A program made the position numbers and the translations under genes. Positions 7,803 to 15,836 of a stretch of 64,000 nucleotides of DNA are shown here, piece by piece. The DNA lies in the NCBI GenBank assembly GCA_964437415.1, contig CAYTGN010000001.1, positions 307,444-371,443 on the forward strand, given 5' to 3'. The DNA is from CADEDV01 sp964437415 (GTDB taxonomy: Bacteria; Bacteroidota; Bacteroidia; Chitinophagales; Chitinophagaceae). Positions within the stretch are counted from its first letter, which is position 1; each line of letters starts with the position of its first letter. Under the pieces are notes generated by a model, which worked only from the letters and a program-made list of their open reading frames with translations, was not told the DNA's origin and did no database searches.

Positions 7803-8684
7803 ATGAATGCTTTTACCATAAAAGACCTGGAGAATCTTTCAGGTATCAAAGCCCATACAATCCGTATTTGGGAACAACGTTATAATTTCCTGAAGCCACA
7901 GCGAACTTCTACAAATATCCGCTACTACAGCAACGAAGAATTGAAAACCATCCTGAATATTGCTCTGCTCAATAAATATGGTTTCAAAATTTCTCATATT
8001 GGCAGAATGCAGGCCCACGAGATCAGGGAAAGAATACTTTCCCTTGATGATGCAATGGCTGTCAGGGAAAGGATCATCAACGATCTTGTGCAGGAAATGG
8101 TTGACCTTGATATGGAAAAATTTGAGAAAACACTTGGCTCTTATATACAATCTAAGGGAATTGAAAGAACCGTTACCCAGATCATATTTCCTTTTCTTGA
8201 AAAGATCGGCATCCTGTGGCAAACCGGTCATATAAACCCGGCACAAGAGCACCTTGTCAGTAATATCATACGGCAGAAACTGATCGTGGCTATAGAATCG
8301 GTGTCACCAATTGCACAGTTATCAAGGACAGTTCTTTTATACCTTCCCGAAGGTGAGCATCATGAACTTGGTCTGCTTTTTATGTACTACCTCCTTAAAA
8401 ATCGTGGCTTCCAGGCAATATATCTCGGAGCAAATGTTCCTGTTAAAGATGTTGAGTTTGTGGTACATCTAAAAAAGCCAGATCATATTTTTATTCATCT
8501 AACCACAGGAGCAGCTGGTTTTAATTTCGAAAAATTCATTGCAGGCATCAGCCAGCAATTCAGCCATATTCCTGTAATGATTTCGGGGCAAGTCACCCAA
8601 CACTACAAAAAATCTCCGCCTCCTTCTTTGTATTTTGCAAAATCCCTCTCTGAAGTAACAGATTACCTGTCTCGTTTAAACTGA
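7803..8684 (+). CDS. MerR-type regulator with B12-binding domain (CarH/LitR-like photoreceptor)
   Basis: A 293-residue protein with a MerR winged-helix domain at residues 1-75 (IKDLENLSGIKAHTIRIWEQRY), a helical B12 cap at about 90-165 and a Rossmann-like cobalamin domain at 175-290. Two diagnostic motifs are intact: W-x9-E-H (Trp139, Glu149, His150), which surrounds the adenosyl group of adenosylcobalamin in CarH, and E-x-H-x-x-G (residues 185-190, His187 as lower cobalt ligand). CarH/LitR proteins repress carotenoid genes in the dark as B12-bound tetramers and release DNA in light. The residue after Trp139 is Gln, whereas Thermus CarH has a His there that ligates cobalt after illumination. 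Its neighbours are the sigma factor and the crt genes. Light control is inferred from motifs and context. Confidence 0.85.
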   Translation: MNAFTIKDLENLSGIKAHTIRIWEQRYNFLKPQRTSTNIRYYSNEELKTILNIALLNKYGFKISHIGRMQAHEIRERILSLDDAMAVRERIINDLVQEMVDLDMEKFEKTLGSYIQSKGIERTVTQIIFPFLEKIGILWQTGHINPAQEHLVSNIIRQKLIVAIESVSPIAQLSRTVLLYLPEGEHHELGLLFMYYLLKNRGFQAIYLGANVPVKDVEFVVHLKKPDHIFIHLTTGAAGFNFEKFIAGISQQFSHIPVMISGQVTQHYKKSPPPSLYFAKSLSEVTDYLSRLN

Positions 8685-8760
8685 TTGAAGCTGGATTCAG
8701 CTTTGGACCCTCATTAGTTTTGCAGCTTGATTTAGCTAAGAGTGTAAGTAGCTGATTTTC

Positions 8761-8796
8761 TTTTGTTTAATTTTTTTTTAAAAAAATTAAACAAAA
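8761..8796. promoter_or_regulatory. Perfect 17-bp inverted repeat, candidate operator 1
   Basis: The bases 8761-8777 and 8780-8796 form a perfect 17-base inverted repeat around a 2-base centre. The arms contain TGTTTAA (8764-8770) and TTAAACA (8787-8793). It consists almost only of A and T, with a single G-C pair, so it is unlikely to be a transcription terminator. It sits between the MerR/B12 gene and the ECF sigma gene, 62 bases before the sigma ATG. It shares its half-site with a second repeat at 8818-8852. A binding site for the MerR-type regulator is the simplest reading (inference). Confidence 0.5.
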
Positions 8797-8817
8797 ATGT
8801 ATTGCTGTTGTCTTTAT

Positions 8818-8852
8818 TGTGTTTAACTTACGGTCGATAATAATTAAACACA
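8818..8852. promoter_or_regulatory. Second TGTTTAA inverted repeat, candidate operator 2
   Basis: TGTGTTTAA (8818-8826) and TTAAACACA (8844-8852) form a perfect 9-base inverted repeat with a 17-base spacer, ending 5 bases before the ATG of the sigma gene. The TGTTTAA/TTAAACA half-sites are those of the repeat at 8761-8796, with almost the same spacing (17 against 16 bases between the 7-mers). Binding here could block initiation or the earliest transcription of the sigma-crt operon. Confidence 0.45.
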
Positions 8853-8857
8853 GTATT

Positions 8858-9361
8858 ATGTCAACTCAGGATTTCAACGCTTTGCTGTTAAACAACGCCA
8901 ATTTTTTAAAGCCATTTGCTGTAAACCTGACCCGGGACGCAGACACGGCCAATGACCTGTACCAGGAAACGCTTTATAAGGCGTTGGCCAACCGCGACAA
9001 GTATAACACAGGCACAAATATCCGTGCATGGTTGTTTACAATTATGCGGAATATATTTATCAATAACTATCGCAGAAAAGCAAAGCAGAGAACCATCTTT
9101 GACAATACACCTAACGACTACCTGATTGACAGCAGGCAGGTACACACTGTGTCTAATGGCGCTGAAAGCAATATGCGGTTGAAAGAGATCAATACTGCGA
9201 TAGAACAACTTCCCGAAATATTTAAAACCCCTTTTTTGTTGTACTTTGATGGATACAAATACAATGAAATTGCTGAAGTGCTGAACGAGCCCTTGGGCAC
9301 CATTAAAAGCAGGATACACTTTGCCAGGAAATTGCTGAAAGAACAACTCAGCCGTTATTAA
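8858..9361 (+). CDS. ECF-type RNA polymerase sigma factor
   Basis: A 167-residue sigma-70 family protein of ECF architecture. Region 2 (about residues 20-85) contains LYQETLYKAL and IRAWLFTIMRNIFINNYRR; region 4 (about 108-165) contains the helix-turn-helix YNEIAEVLNEPLGTIKSRIHFARKLL. No anti-sigma gene is adjacent. The ATG at 8858 is preferred over an in-frame GTG at 8819 because the GTG lies in operator 2 and the extra 13 residues are unlike the family. It is three bases upstream of crtI, so it probably belongs to the carotenoid operon and may act with the MerR-type protein as a two-step switch, similar in logic to CarQ in Myxococcus (analogy only). Confidence 0.85.
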   Translation: MSTQDFNALLLNNANFLKPFAVNLTRDADTANDLYQETLYKALANRDKYNTGTNIRAWLFTIMRNIFINNYRRKAKQRTIFDNTPNDYLIDSRQVHTVSNGAESNMRLKEINTAIEQLPEIFKTPFLLYFDGYKYNEIAEVLNEPLGTIKSRIHFARKLLKEQLSRY

Positions 9362-9364
9362 TAC

Positions 9365-10843
9365 ATGCCGGAAAAAAAATCAGTTATTGTTATTGGCAGC
9401 GGTTTCGCTGGCCTCTCCGCAGCCACTTTTATGGCGAAAGAAGGCTGGGAAGTGACCGTAATTGAAAAAAACGCTACAGCCGGTGGCAGAGCCCGCCAAT
9501 GGAAGCAGCATGGATTCACTTTTGATATGGGGCCAAGTTTTTACTGGATGCCCGATGTGTTTGAAAAGTATTTTGCCTGTTTTGGAAAAAAAGTTTCTGA
9601 CTATTACAAGCTGCATCGCTTAGACCCTTCTTATCGTATTTACTGGAATGACGGGTACACGGATGTTCCGGCTGATTATGGTGAACTCGAAAAGTTGTTT
9701 GAATCGCTGGAACCCGGAAGCAGCAAACAGTTGGCAAAATTCCTGAAGGGTGCTTCCTATAAGTATGAAAGGGGTATTAATAATCTTGTTTATAAACCCA
9801 GTCAGTCGCTAACCGAATTCATGGACTGGCAAACAATAAGCGGTGTTTTTAAGCTGGATGTTTTTTCATCCATTAAAAAACATATAGCAAAGTATTTCAG
9901 GCATCCTAAGCTCCGCCAGATGATGGAGTTCCCTGTATTGTTTCTCGGAGCCTTACCTGAGGACACACCTGCGCTGTATAGCCTGATGAATTATGCAGAT
10001 ATAAAAGGAGGCACCTGGTACCCGGAGGGGGGAATGTATGCAGTGGTGGGTGCCATGTACAAACTGGCTGTTGAAAACGGTGTGAAATTTCGGTTCAATG
10101 AGGATGTAAAGGATATCATTGTCCAAAATAGTATTGTAAAAAAAGTTGTTACAGACAAGAATGTTTACGACGCATCTGTGATCATAAGCGGTGCAGATTA
10201 TCATTTCACTGAAACACAACTATTGGCCCCGCAATACAGAACTTATACAGAGAAATATTGGAGCAAAAGAACAATGGCACCTTCCTGTTTAATGTATTAT
10301 GTCGGGCTGAACAAGAAAATTAAACATCCGGCTCATCACATGTTGTTCTTTGATGTTCCTTTCGATCTTCACGGAAGAGAAATTTATAAAACACCCAGGT
10401 GGCCTTCTGAACCTTTGTTTTATGTAAGTGTTTCTTCAATGACGGATGATTCTGTTGCACCTGCAGGACATGAAAACATTGTTTTTCTTATCCCTGTTGC
10501 ATCGGGTCTTGAAGACGATACAGAAGAACTTAGAGACAAATATTTTGAACAGATAGTCAGGCGAATGGAGCAGCAAACAGGTGAACCGGTACTGGATCAT
10601 GTTATGTATAAAAAATCATATTCAGTCAGTGATTTTGCAGGCGATTACAACTCGTTCAGGGGGAATGCATACGGATTGGCCAATACATTGAGACAGACAG
10701 CGATATTTCGTCCTTCATGCCGGAGCAGGAAAGTGAAAAATTTATTTTATACAGGACAATTGACAGTGCCGGGTCCGGGAGTGCCTCCTTCGTTGATAAG
10801 TGGAGAGGTAGTTGCTAAACAAGTTATTAAGTCGTTTAAGTAA
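9365..10843 (+). CDS. crtI: Phytoene desaturase
   Basis: A 492-residue FAD-dependent desaturase that converts phytoene to lycopene at the membrane. The N-terminal dinucleotide motif is VIVIGSGFAGLSAATFMAKE, followed by the GGRARQW stretch, the MGPSFYW segment and the conserved C-terminal signature TVPGPGVPPSLISGEVVAK. The length is normal for CrtI. The ATG follows the sigma-factor stop by three bases. It stands first among the biosynthetic genes crtI-crtB-idi-crtZ-crtY. A CrtN or CrtD relative is a less likely alternative, because crtB follows directly and CrtI is otherwise missing from the set. Confidence 0.9.
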   Translation: MPEKKSVIVIGSGFAGLSAATFMAKEGWEVTVIEKNATAGGRARQWKQHGFTFDMGPSFYWMPDVFEKYFACFGKKVSDYYKLHRLDPSYRIYWNDGYTDVPADYGELEKLFESLEPGSSKQLAKFLKGASYKYERGINNLVYKPSQSLTEFMDWQTISGVFKLDVFSSIKKHIAKYFRHPKLRQMMEFPVLFLGALPEDTPALYSLMNYADIKGGTWYPEGGMYAVVGAMYKLAVENGVKFRFNEDVKDIIVQNSIVKKVVTDKNVYDASVIISGADYHFTETQLLAPQYRTYTEKYWSKRTMAPSCLMYYVGLNKKIKHPAHHMLFFDVPFDLHGREIYKTPRWPSEPLFYVSVSSMTDDSVAPAGHENIVFLIPVASGLEDDTEELRDKYFEQIVRRMEQQTGEPVLDHVMYKKSYSVSDFAGDYNSFRGNAYGLANTLRQTAIFRPSCRSRKVKNLFYTGQLTVPGPGVPPSLISGEVVAKQVIKSFK

Positions 10844-10860
10844 ATGCTTATTTTCAGAGT

Positions 10861-11697
10861 ATGCTTCAGTTGTTTCATACAGTTAGTGAAAAATGCAGCC
10901 GTGTGGTAACAGAGGAGTATAGTACTTCCTTTGCATCAGCAATCCGTCTTTTGCATAAAGACCTGCGACAGCCTATATTCAATATCTATGGCTTTGTAAG
11001 GATTGCTGATGAGATTGTCGATACGTTTCACGATTATGATAAGCCTGTGTTGCTTCAGCAGTTCAGAAATGAAACACATGATGCAATACGGCGTGGCATC
11101 AGCCTGAACCCGGTATTGCAATGTTTTCAGCAAACCGTGAATGCGTATAGCATCGATCATGATCTTATTGAGGCTTTTTTTCACAGCATGGAAATGGACC
11201 TAACCAGGAGACAATATGATTCTGAAGGGTACAAAGAATATATATACGGTTCCGCCGAAGTGGTAGGTCTGATGTGCCTCTGTGTTTTTTGTGAAGGCAG
11301 AAAGGACTTGTTTGAAAAATTGAAACAGCCGGCAAGGGCTTTAGGCGCTGCATTTCAAAAAGTAAATTTTCTTCGTGATATTAATGCAGATTATAACGGT
11401 CTTTCAAGAATTTATTTTCCCGGCTGTGATTTTGAGAATTTTACAGAAGAGGATAAGCAGAGGATCGAAAAGGATATTCAAAATGATTTTAAGGAAGCCT
11501 ATCAGGGGATTTTGCACCTGCCACTTAAAGCCCGGTTTGGTGTATATGTTGCCTACAAGTACTATCTTTCGCTTTTCAGGAAAATAAAAAGAATGGAACC
11601 GGCAAGGGTAAAAGAGCAACGAATCCGCATCCCCAATTACTACAAGGCGATGATTATTTTCAGAGCAGGAATTAAAAATCAACTACGACTTTTTTAG
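10861..11697 (+). CDS. crtB: Phytoene synthase
   Basis: A 278-residue squalene/phytoene synthase-family enzyme that condenses two geranylgeranyl diphosphates into phytoene. Both Mg-binding Asp motifs are visible: DEIVD (residues 50-54, within FVRIADEIVDTF) and FLRDINADYNG further on, which also carries the family's helix before the second active-site half. YSTSFASAIRLL near the N-terminus is typical. No geranylgeranyl diphosphate synthase gene is in the window, so the substrate must come from elsewhere in the genome. The gene lies between crtI and idi with short gaps on both sides. Confidence 0.92.
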   Translation: MLQLFHTVSEKCSRVVTEEYSTSFASAIRLLHKDLRQPIFNIYGFVRIADEIVDTFHDYDKPVLLQQFRNETHDAIRRGISLNPVLQCFQQTVNAYSIDHDLIEAFFHSMEMDLTRRQYDSEGYKEYIYGSAEVVGLMCLCVFCEGRKDLFEKLKQPARALGAAFQKVNFLRDINADYNGLSRIYFPGCDFENFTEEDKQRIEKDIQNDFKEAYQGILHLPLKARFGVYVAYKYYLSLFRKIKRMEPARVKEQRIRIPNYYKAMIIFRAGIKNQLRLF

Positions 11698-11700
11698 GCT

Positions 11701-12231
11701 ATGCAACAGGTGATATTGGTAAATGAGAGGGACGAGGAAACCGGCATAATGGAAAAAATGGAAGCTCACCAGAAGGGAGCGCTTCACAGGGCATTTAGTG
11801 TTTTTATTTTTAATACGAAGGGGGAGATGTTGTTGCAGCAAAGAGCTGCAGGCAAATACCACAGTGCCGGACTATGGACAAACGCCTGTTGCAGTCACCC
11901 ACAGCCGGGTGAATCAACCATTGAAGCTGCACTACGCAGACTCAGGGAGGAAATGGGTTTTGAAACCAACTTGACCAAGGTATTTGATTTTGTATATAAA
12001 GCCCCTTTTGATAATGGTCTTACAGAGTACGAATTCGATCATGTGTTCACTGGTCAATATGAAGGCGTCGTGATGGCTGATGTGCGGGAAGTAAGTGATT
12101 ATTGTTTTAAGGATATGACTGAAATAAATGGATCGCTGAAAACGCATCCGCAGAAATATACTGCATGGTTTCAAATCGCATTTCCAATGGTGGAAGAGTG
12201 GTGGAAGCAACAACAGTATAAAGTAACCTGA
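11701..12231 (+). CDS. idi: Isopentenyl-diphosphate delta-isomerase, type I
   Basis: A 176-residue Nudix-fold isomerase that interconverts IPP and DMAPP to balance precursors for carotenoid synthesis. HRAFSVFIFNTKGEMLLQQR, LWTNACCSHPQPGES (with the catalytic Cys and metal-binding His residues) and LRREEMGF-type sequence (here LRRLREEMGF) are all present, as is the TEYEFDHVFTG segment with the catalytic Glu region. Type I differs from the FMN-dependent type II enzyme in fold and is recognised with confidence. Only three bases separate it from crtB. Confidence 0.92.
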   Translation: MQQVILVNERDEETGIMEKMEAHQKGALHRAFSVFIFNTKGEMLLQQRAAGKYHSAGLWTNACCSHPQPGESTIEAALRRLREEMGFETNLTKVFDFVYKAPFDNGLTEYEFDHVFTGQYEGVVMADVREVSDYCFKDMTEINGSLKTHPQKYTAWFQIAFPMVEEWWKQQQYKVT

Positions 12232-12250
12232 TTTTTATAATTTTGCAGAC

Positions 12251-12760
12251 ATGGGTGTTATATTATATATACTGGTATTGGTTTGCACTTTCCTTTTAAT
12301 GGAAGCTGTTACCTGGCTTACCCACAAGTATGTGATGCATGGGTTTCTCTGGTATCTTCACCGGGATCATCACCAGGTGGAACCCGGTTTTTTTGAAAAA
12401 AATGATGCTTTCTTTGTGATTTTTGCAGTGCCCAGTATGCTGCTCATTTTTTTCGGCACTTTTGATAGTGTTTGGTGGATGCAGTCTGTTGGATTTGGTA
12501 TCATGGCCTATGGCTTTGCTTATTTCATTGTTCATGATGTGATCATTCACCAACGCTTTAAATGGTTCACCCGGAGCAATAGCAGTTATGTCAGGGCAAT
12601 CCGCTGGGCGCATAAGATGCACCATAAACATCTTGACAGGCATCATGGCGAAAGTTTCGGGATGCTCTTTGTTTCCAAAAAATATTGGGACAAGATCAAC
12701 CGTGATAAAAAATTAATGGCAGGCAGCAGGAAAGTTGAGTATGCACCCGAAACAGAATAA
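12251..12760 (+). CDS. crtZ: Beta-carotene hydroxylase
   Basis: A 169-residue integral-membrane di-iron hydroxylase that adds 3-hydroxyls to beta-ionone rings, giving zeaxanthin. The histidine clusters of the family are intact: HKYVMHG, HRDHH, HDVIIHQR and HKMHHKHLDRHHG. Hydrophobic segments lie at about residues 1-20, 55-75 and 78-98. TAATTTTG at 12238-12245 resembles a -7 box close to the ATG, but no -33 element is seen, so transcription from the crt operon is more likely. The next gene, crtY, would make its substrate. Confidence 0.92.
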   Translation: MGVILYILVLVCTFLLMEAVTWLTHKYVMHGFLWYLHRDHHQVEPGFFEKNDAFFVIFAVPSMLLIFFGTFDSVWWMQSVGFGIMAYGFAYFIVHDVIIHQRFKWFTRSNSSYVRAIRWAHKMHHKHLDRHHGESFGMLFVSKKYWDKINRDKKLMAGSRKVEYAPETE

Positions 12761-12801
12761 TTAACTTCCTCTTTTTAACTTTAGTCTCATAACTTCTCAT
12801 C

Positions 12802-13959
12802 CTGCTCAGATCATCTTCATATGATTATATTATTATTGGCGCCGGTTGTGCCGGGCTGAGCCTGCTGATGCGGATGCTTCGCAGCGGTCAGTTCAGCAAA
12901 AAAAAGATATTGCTGATTGATAAGGATCGCAAAACCAAAAATGACAGAACATGGTGTTATTGGGAAAGGGAAGCAGGCTTTTTTGATGATGTTGTTTTCA
13001 AAAAATGGAAAACGGTTTCTTTCTTCAGTAAAGATTTTTCCGCTGATATGGATATTACCCCTTACACTTATAAAATGATCAGGGGAATTGATTTTTATAA
13101 GTATTGTTTTGCTGAAATTGAAAAGCACCCGAATGTGGAGTTGCTGTATGATGATGTGAAAGAATGGGAGTATGACCGGGAAGCTATCATGCTAAAATTT
13201 GCTGACAAGGAAATCCGCTTATATGATGAAGGAACCAGGGTTTTCAGTTCAATCTATAAACCATCCGTTGATCAGCGGAAATCAATTCGTTTGTTACAGC
13301 ATTTCAAAGGGTGGCGGATTGAGACAAAGAAACCCGTATTTGAGCCCGGCCGTGCAGTGATGATGGACTTCAGGGTGCACCAGGATCATGGAACCACTTT
13401 TGCCTATGTGCTTCCTTTTAGTGAAAAGGAAGCGTTGATAGAATATACGCTGTTCACCCGGCAAACTCTCTCCTCCGGGCAGTATAATGAAGAATTAAAA
13501 GAGTATATACTCTCGTTTCTTGGGATTACTTCTTATTCAATAAAGGAAGAAGAGTTTGGGATCATTCCTATGACAAATGAAAAGCTTGGGTTCAGCGGCC
13601 AGGATGCATGGCAGATCGGTACGGCTGGCGGACAAACCAAGGCTTCAAGTGGCTACACATTTCAGTTCATCCAAAAACAATCGGATCTTATCGTGGAATA
13701 TTTACTGGAAAACAAACCTCTCCACACACTGCCCGCAGTTCCCGGTCGCTTTCGTTTTTATGACAATACACTGCTGCATATCCTGTACTACGATAAATAT
13801 CCCGGAAACAAGATATTTTCGCAGCTATTCCGGAAAAATAAACCACAACAGGTATTGAAGTTTTTAGATAATGAAACATCATTCAGAGAAGACTTAAAGA
13901 TCATTTCTTCTCTGCCGGTATGGCCTTTTTTGAAGGCAGCAGTAAAGCAAATATTATAA
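12802..13959 (+). CDS. crtY: Lycopene beta-cyclase, with no canonical start codon
   Basis: An FAD-binding cyclase that turns lycopene into beta-carotene. The dinucleotide motif YDYIIIGAGCAGLSLL is encoded at 12820-12867, before the first in-frame ATG at 12868. Between the in-frame stop at 12790-12792 and that ATG there is no ATG, GTG or TTG. CTG at 12802 or ATC at 12799 are the best remaining candidates; CTG would give 385 residues, a normal family length. Starting at 12868 would remove the FAD motif. A sequencing error upstream is another explanation, but no nearby out-of-frame ATG would repair it with one base change. Later landmarks are DRTWCYWE, SSIYKPS and GTAGGQTKASSGYTF. The start coordinate is tentative. 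The stop directly abuts the convergent gene. Confidence 0.82.
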   Translation: MLRSSSYDYIIIGAGCAGLSLLMRMLRSGQFSKKKILLIDKDRKTKNDRTWCYWEREAGFFDDVVFKKWKTVSFFSKDFSADMDITPYTYKMIRGIDFYKYCFAEIEKHPNVELLYDDVKEWEYDREAIMLKFADKEIRLYDEGTRVFSSIYKPSVDQRKSIRLLQHFKGWRIETKKPVFEPGRAVMMDFRVHQDHGTTFAYVLPFSEKEALIEYTLFTRQTLSSGQYNEELKEYILSFLGITSYSIKEEEFGIIPMTNEKLGFSGQDAWQIGTAGGQTKASSGYTFQFIQKQSDLIVEYLLENKPLHTLPAVPGRFRFYDNTLLHILYYDKYPGNKIFSQLFRKNKPQQVLKFLDNETSFREDLKIISSLPVWPFLKAAVKQIL

Positions 13960-14400
13960 TCAGCTATCAGGGTCCATTTGCATAAACTCCCTCTTGACAG
14001 CCTTAAGCATACTGAACAGTTGTGCTATCTGTATCAACAACAGCACGACAAGTGCCAGCAGCACAAACCAGGGAAGTGTGATCCTTTGAATGCCCGTTAA
14101 CTGCTGGAATCTTTCAAGATGCCAGCCTGCCAGCGCTGCACCAAAGGCAATACCAACCAGCAGGAATGAAAGTAAAGAATAAACTACTTTCAGGAACATT
14201 ACCCGCATGGTAGAGTAACCAATTTTGAAATTCTCCAGAATGGCGGCAGGGATGATCAGTACCAGGGCGATCCAGCTCCAGTTATTGCTAAACCAACTAT
14301 CGCTCAGCAATAGGTTGAGCAAAAGGATCAGCACAATTGAGAGTAGTCCCCAGGGAAAAAGCAGGAAAGTAGAGGGTTTTTGAGGTGTATTCAAATTCAT
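13960..14400 (-). CDS. Hypothetical four-helix membrane protein
   Basis: A 146-residue protein with hydrophobic segments at about residues 17-33, 41-54, 66-90 and 108-130 and a charged C-terminal tail (KAVKREFMQMDPDS). It has no family signature that I recognise. The stop codon touches the stop of crtY, so the two genes converge without a gap. It lies downstream of the histidine-kinase gene with 92 bases between them and could be in its operon, but no functional link can be read from the sequence. Confidence 0.65.
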   Translation of the reverse strand: MNLNTPQKPSTFLLFPWGLLSIVLILLLNLLLSDSWFSNNWSWIALVLIIPAAILENFKIGYSTMRVMFLKVVYSLLSFLLVGIAFGAALAGWHLERFQQLTGIQRITLPWFVLLALVVLLLIQIAQLFSMLKAVKREFMQMDPDS

Positions 14401-14492
14401 AAAGTTGGTTTTAGTTGCAGCAGGAAGTTAGAGAATATTTTTGGGATACTAAAAACAGAACCAAAGAAGGCGATATTCCCGGGGGTTACCTG

Positions 14493-15836
14493 TCAAAACT
14501 GGAGCAAAAAGGCCGTTCCTTCCCCTTCCACACTCTGCACCTGTATATTGCCTTTGTGCAGCATCATAATCTGTTTGCAAAGGCTGAGCCCTATGCCGCT
14601 GCCGCTTTTCTTGGTGCTGAAAAAGGGAATGAAGATCTTGTCCAGTATCTCTGCAGGCATGCCGCTGCCATTGTCAGATACTTTTATTATGGTCTTCCTG
14701 TTGTTGGCCAGGTATGCAGACAGCACAATGCGTGGTTCATGTTTTTCTTTCACTGCTTCAATTGCGTTTACAACCAGGTTGATCAGTACCTGCTCCAGCA
14801 GGCTGATATCGGCTTCCAATGAAAGATCAGTATCCTTTAATATGGTTTCAAGTTCAATATTCTTTTGCTCCAGGGTGGGTTGCATCAGTTGCAACAGGTT
14901 TTCAAAGAGATCCCTTACATAGATTTTTTTCAGGTTCAGGGTATTGATCTTATTCAGGTTCCTGTATGTTTCGGCAAATTTTAACAGGCCCTCGCTTCTG
15001 CGTTTGATGGTCTCAATACCTAATTCAAGGTCATCCACCGAGCCGGTTTCATTGCTCAGCACCGGAACAGATTGCTGCAAACGGTGTTTCAGCGTATCAG
15101 CTAAGGAAGAAATGGGAGCCACAGAGTTCATGATCTCATGAGTGAGCACACTCAATAATTTCTGCCAGGCTTTGGATTCGGTTTCATCCAATGCCTCGTT
15201 CACATTCTGAAAAGCGATCAGTTTATAAAGTTTTCCTTCTGTTTGAAAAGCCGTTGCCGACAGTAATACCTTAAAGGAAGAAGTTTCGAGATGTGCTGTT
15301 GCAATTCTTCCATCACCCGGTTTCAGCGATTTTACCTGGCTGTAAAGACCTTCGTCCCTTCTGGCCAGCGAATGAATGGTTTTAAGGTAAGGAACCTGCA
15401 GCATCCTTTTAAGTGATTCGTTCATCCACACAACTTCGCCGTTTTCCTCTTCATAAGAAAGAATTCCTGTATCTACCAGCTCAAGGATCTTTTGCAGGTA
15501 CTGGTATTGTGTTTCTTTTTCTTTACTGATTATTTTGAAGGTCGAATTGATCTCATTGAATCCCTGCCGCAGTGATTGAATTTCCACAGGTGCATGTTTT
15601 ACATCGAAATAGCGGGAGAAATCACGATAATGCACCGACTCTACAAACTGATTTAGTTCATCATGTGCTTTTTTCTGGAAGCGATAAAATTCTATTACCT
15701 GGTAAATGATAACAGGAACAGCGATCAGCAGATAGACATACAATTCTTTCACCAATAATAATGAAGCTCCGCAGAGTGTTGCAAACAAAAGCAACACCCG
15801 GATAATGATCCTCCATTCATATTTCTTATATATCAT
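14493..15836 (-). CDS. Membrane sensor histidine kinase (NtrB-like)
   Basis: A 447-residue kinase. Two hydrophobic segments at residues 9-29 and 33-47 are joined by a very short loop, so there is no periplasmic sensing domain. They are followed by a HAMP-like linker, a PAS-like domain at about 110-210 (LVDTGILSYEEENGEVVWMN), a HisKA domain with the phospho-acceptor His233 in LTHEIMNSVAPI, and a HATPase domain with NLVVNAIEA (N box), DNGSGMP (G1) and SGIGLSLCKQI (G2). It probably phosphorylates the response regulator whose gene overlaps it by 11 bases. The short loop suggests sensing in or near the membrane, for example of envelope stress or a membrane-soluble compound (inference). Confidence 0.88.
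   Translation of the reverse strand: MIYKKYEWRIIIRVLLLFATLCGASLLLVKELYVYLLIAVPVIIYQVIEFYRFQKKAHDELNQFVESVHYRDFSRYFDVKHAPVEIQSLRQGFNEINSTFKIISKEKETQYQYLQKILELVDTGILSYEEENGEVVWMNESLKRMLQVPYLKTIHSLARRDEGLYSQVKSLKPGDGRIATAHLETSSFKVLLSATAFQTEGKLYKLIAFQNVNEALDETESKAWQKLLSVLTHEIMNSVAPISSLADTLKHRLQQSVPVLSNETGSVDDLELGIETIKRRSEGLLKFAETYRNLNKINTLNLKKIYVRDLFENLLQLMQPTLEQKNIELETILKDTDLSLEADISLLEQVLINLVVNAIEAVKEKHEPRIVLSAYLANNRKTIIKVSDNGSGMPAEILDKIFIPFFSTKKSGSGIGLSLCKQIMMLHKGNIQVQSVEGEGTAFLLQF

Noticed and set aside
8761..8796. Reading the AT-rich palindrome as a terminator for the MerR gene
   Set aside because: The stem has only one G-C pair and no separate U-run, and its half-sites recur in a second repeat near the sigma start.
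14380..14922. A + strand frame of 180 codons
   Set aside because: It lies antisense to the histidine-kinase gene and reads as low-quality Ser/Cys-rich sequence; the minus-strand frame has all kinase motifs.
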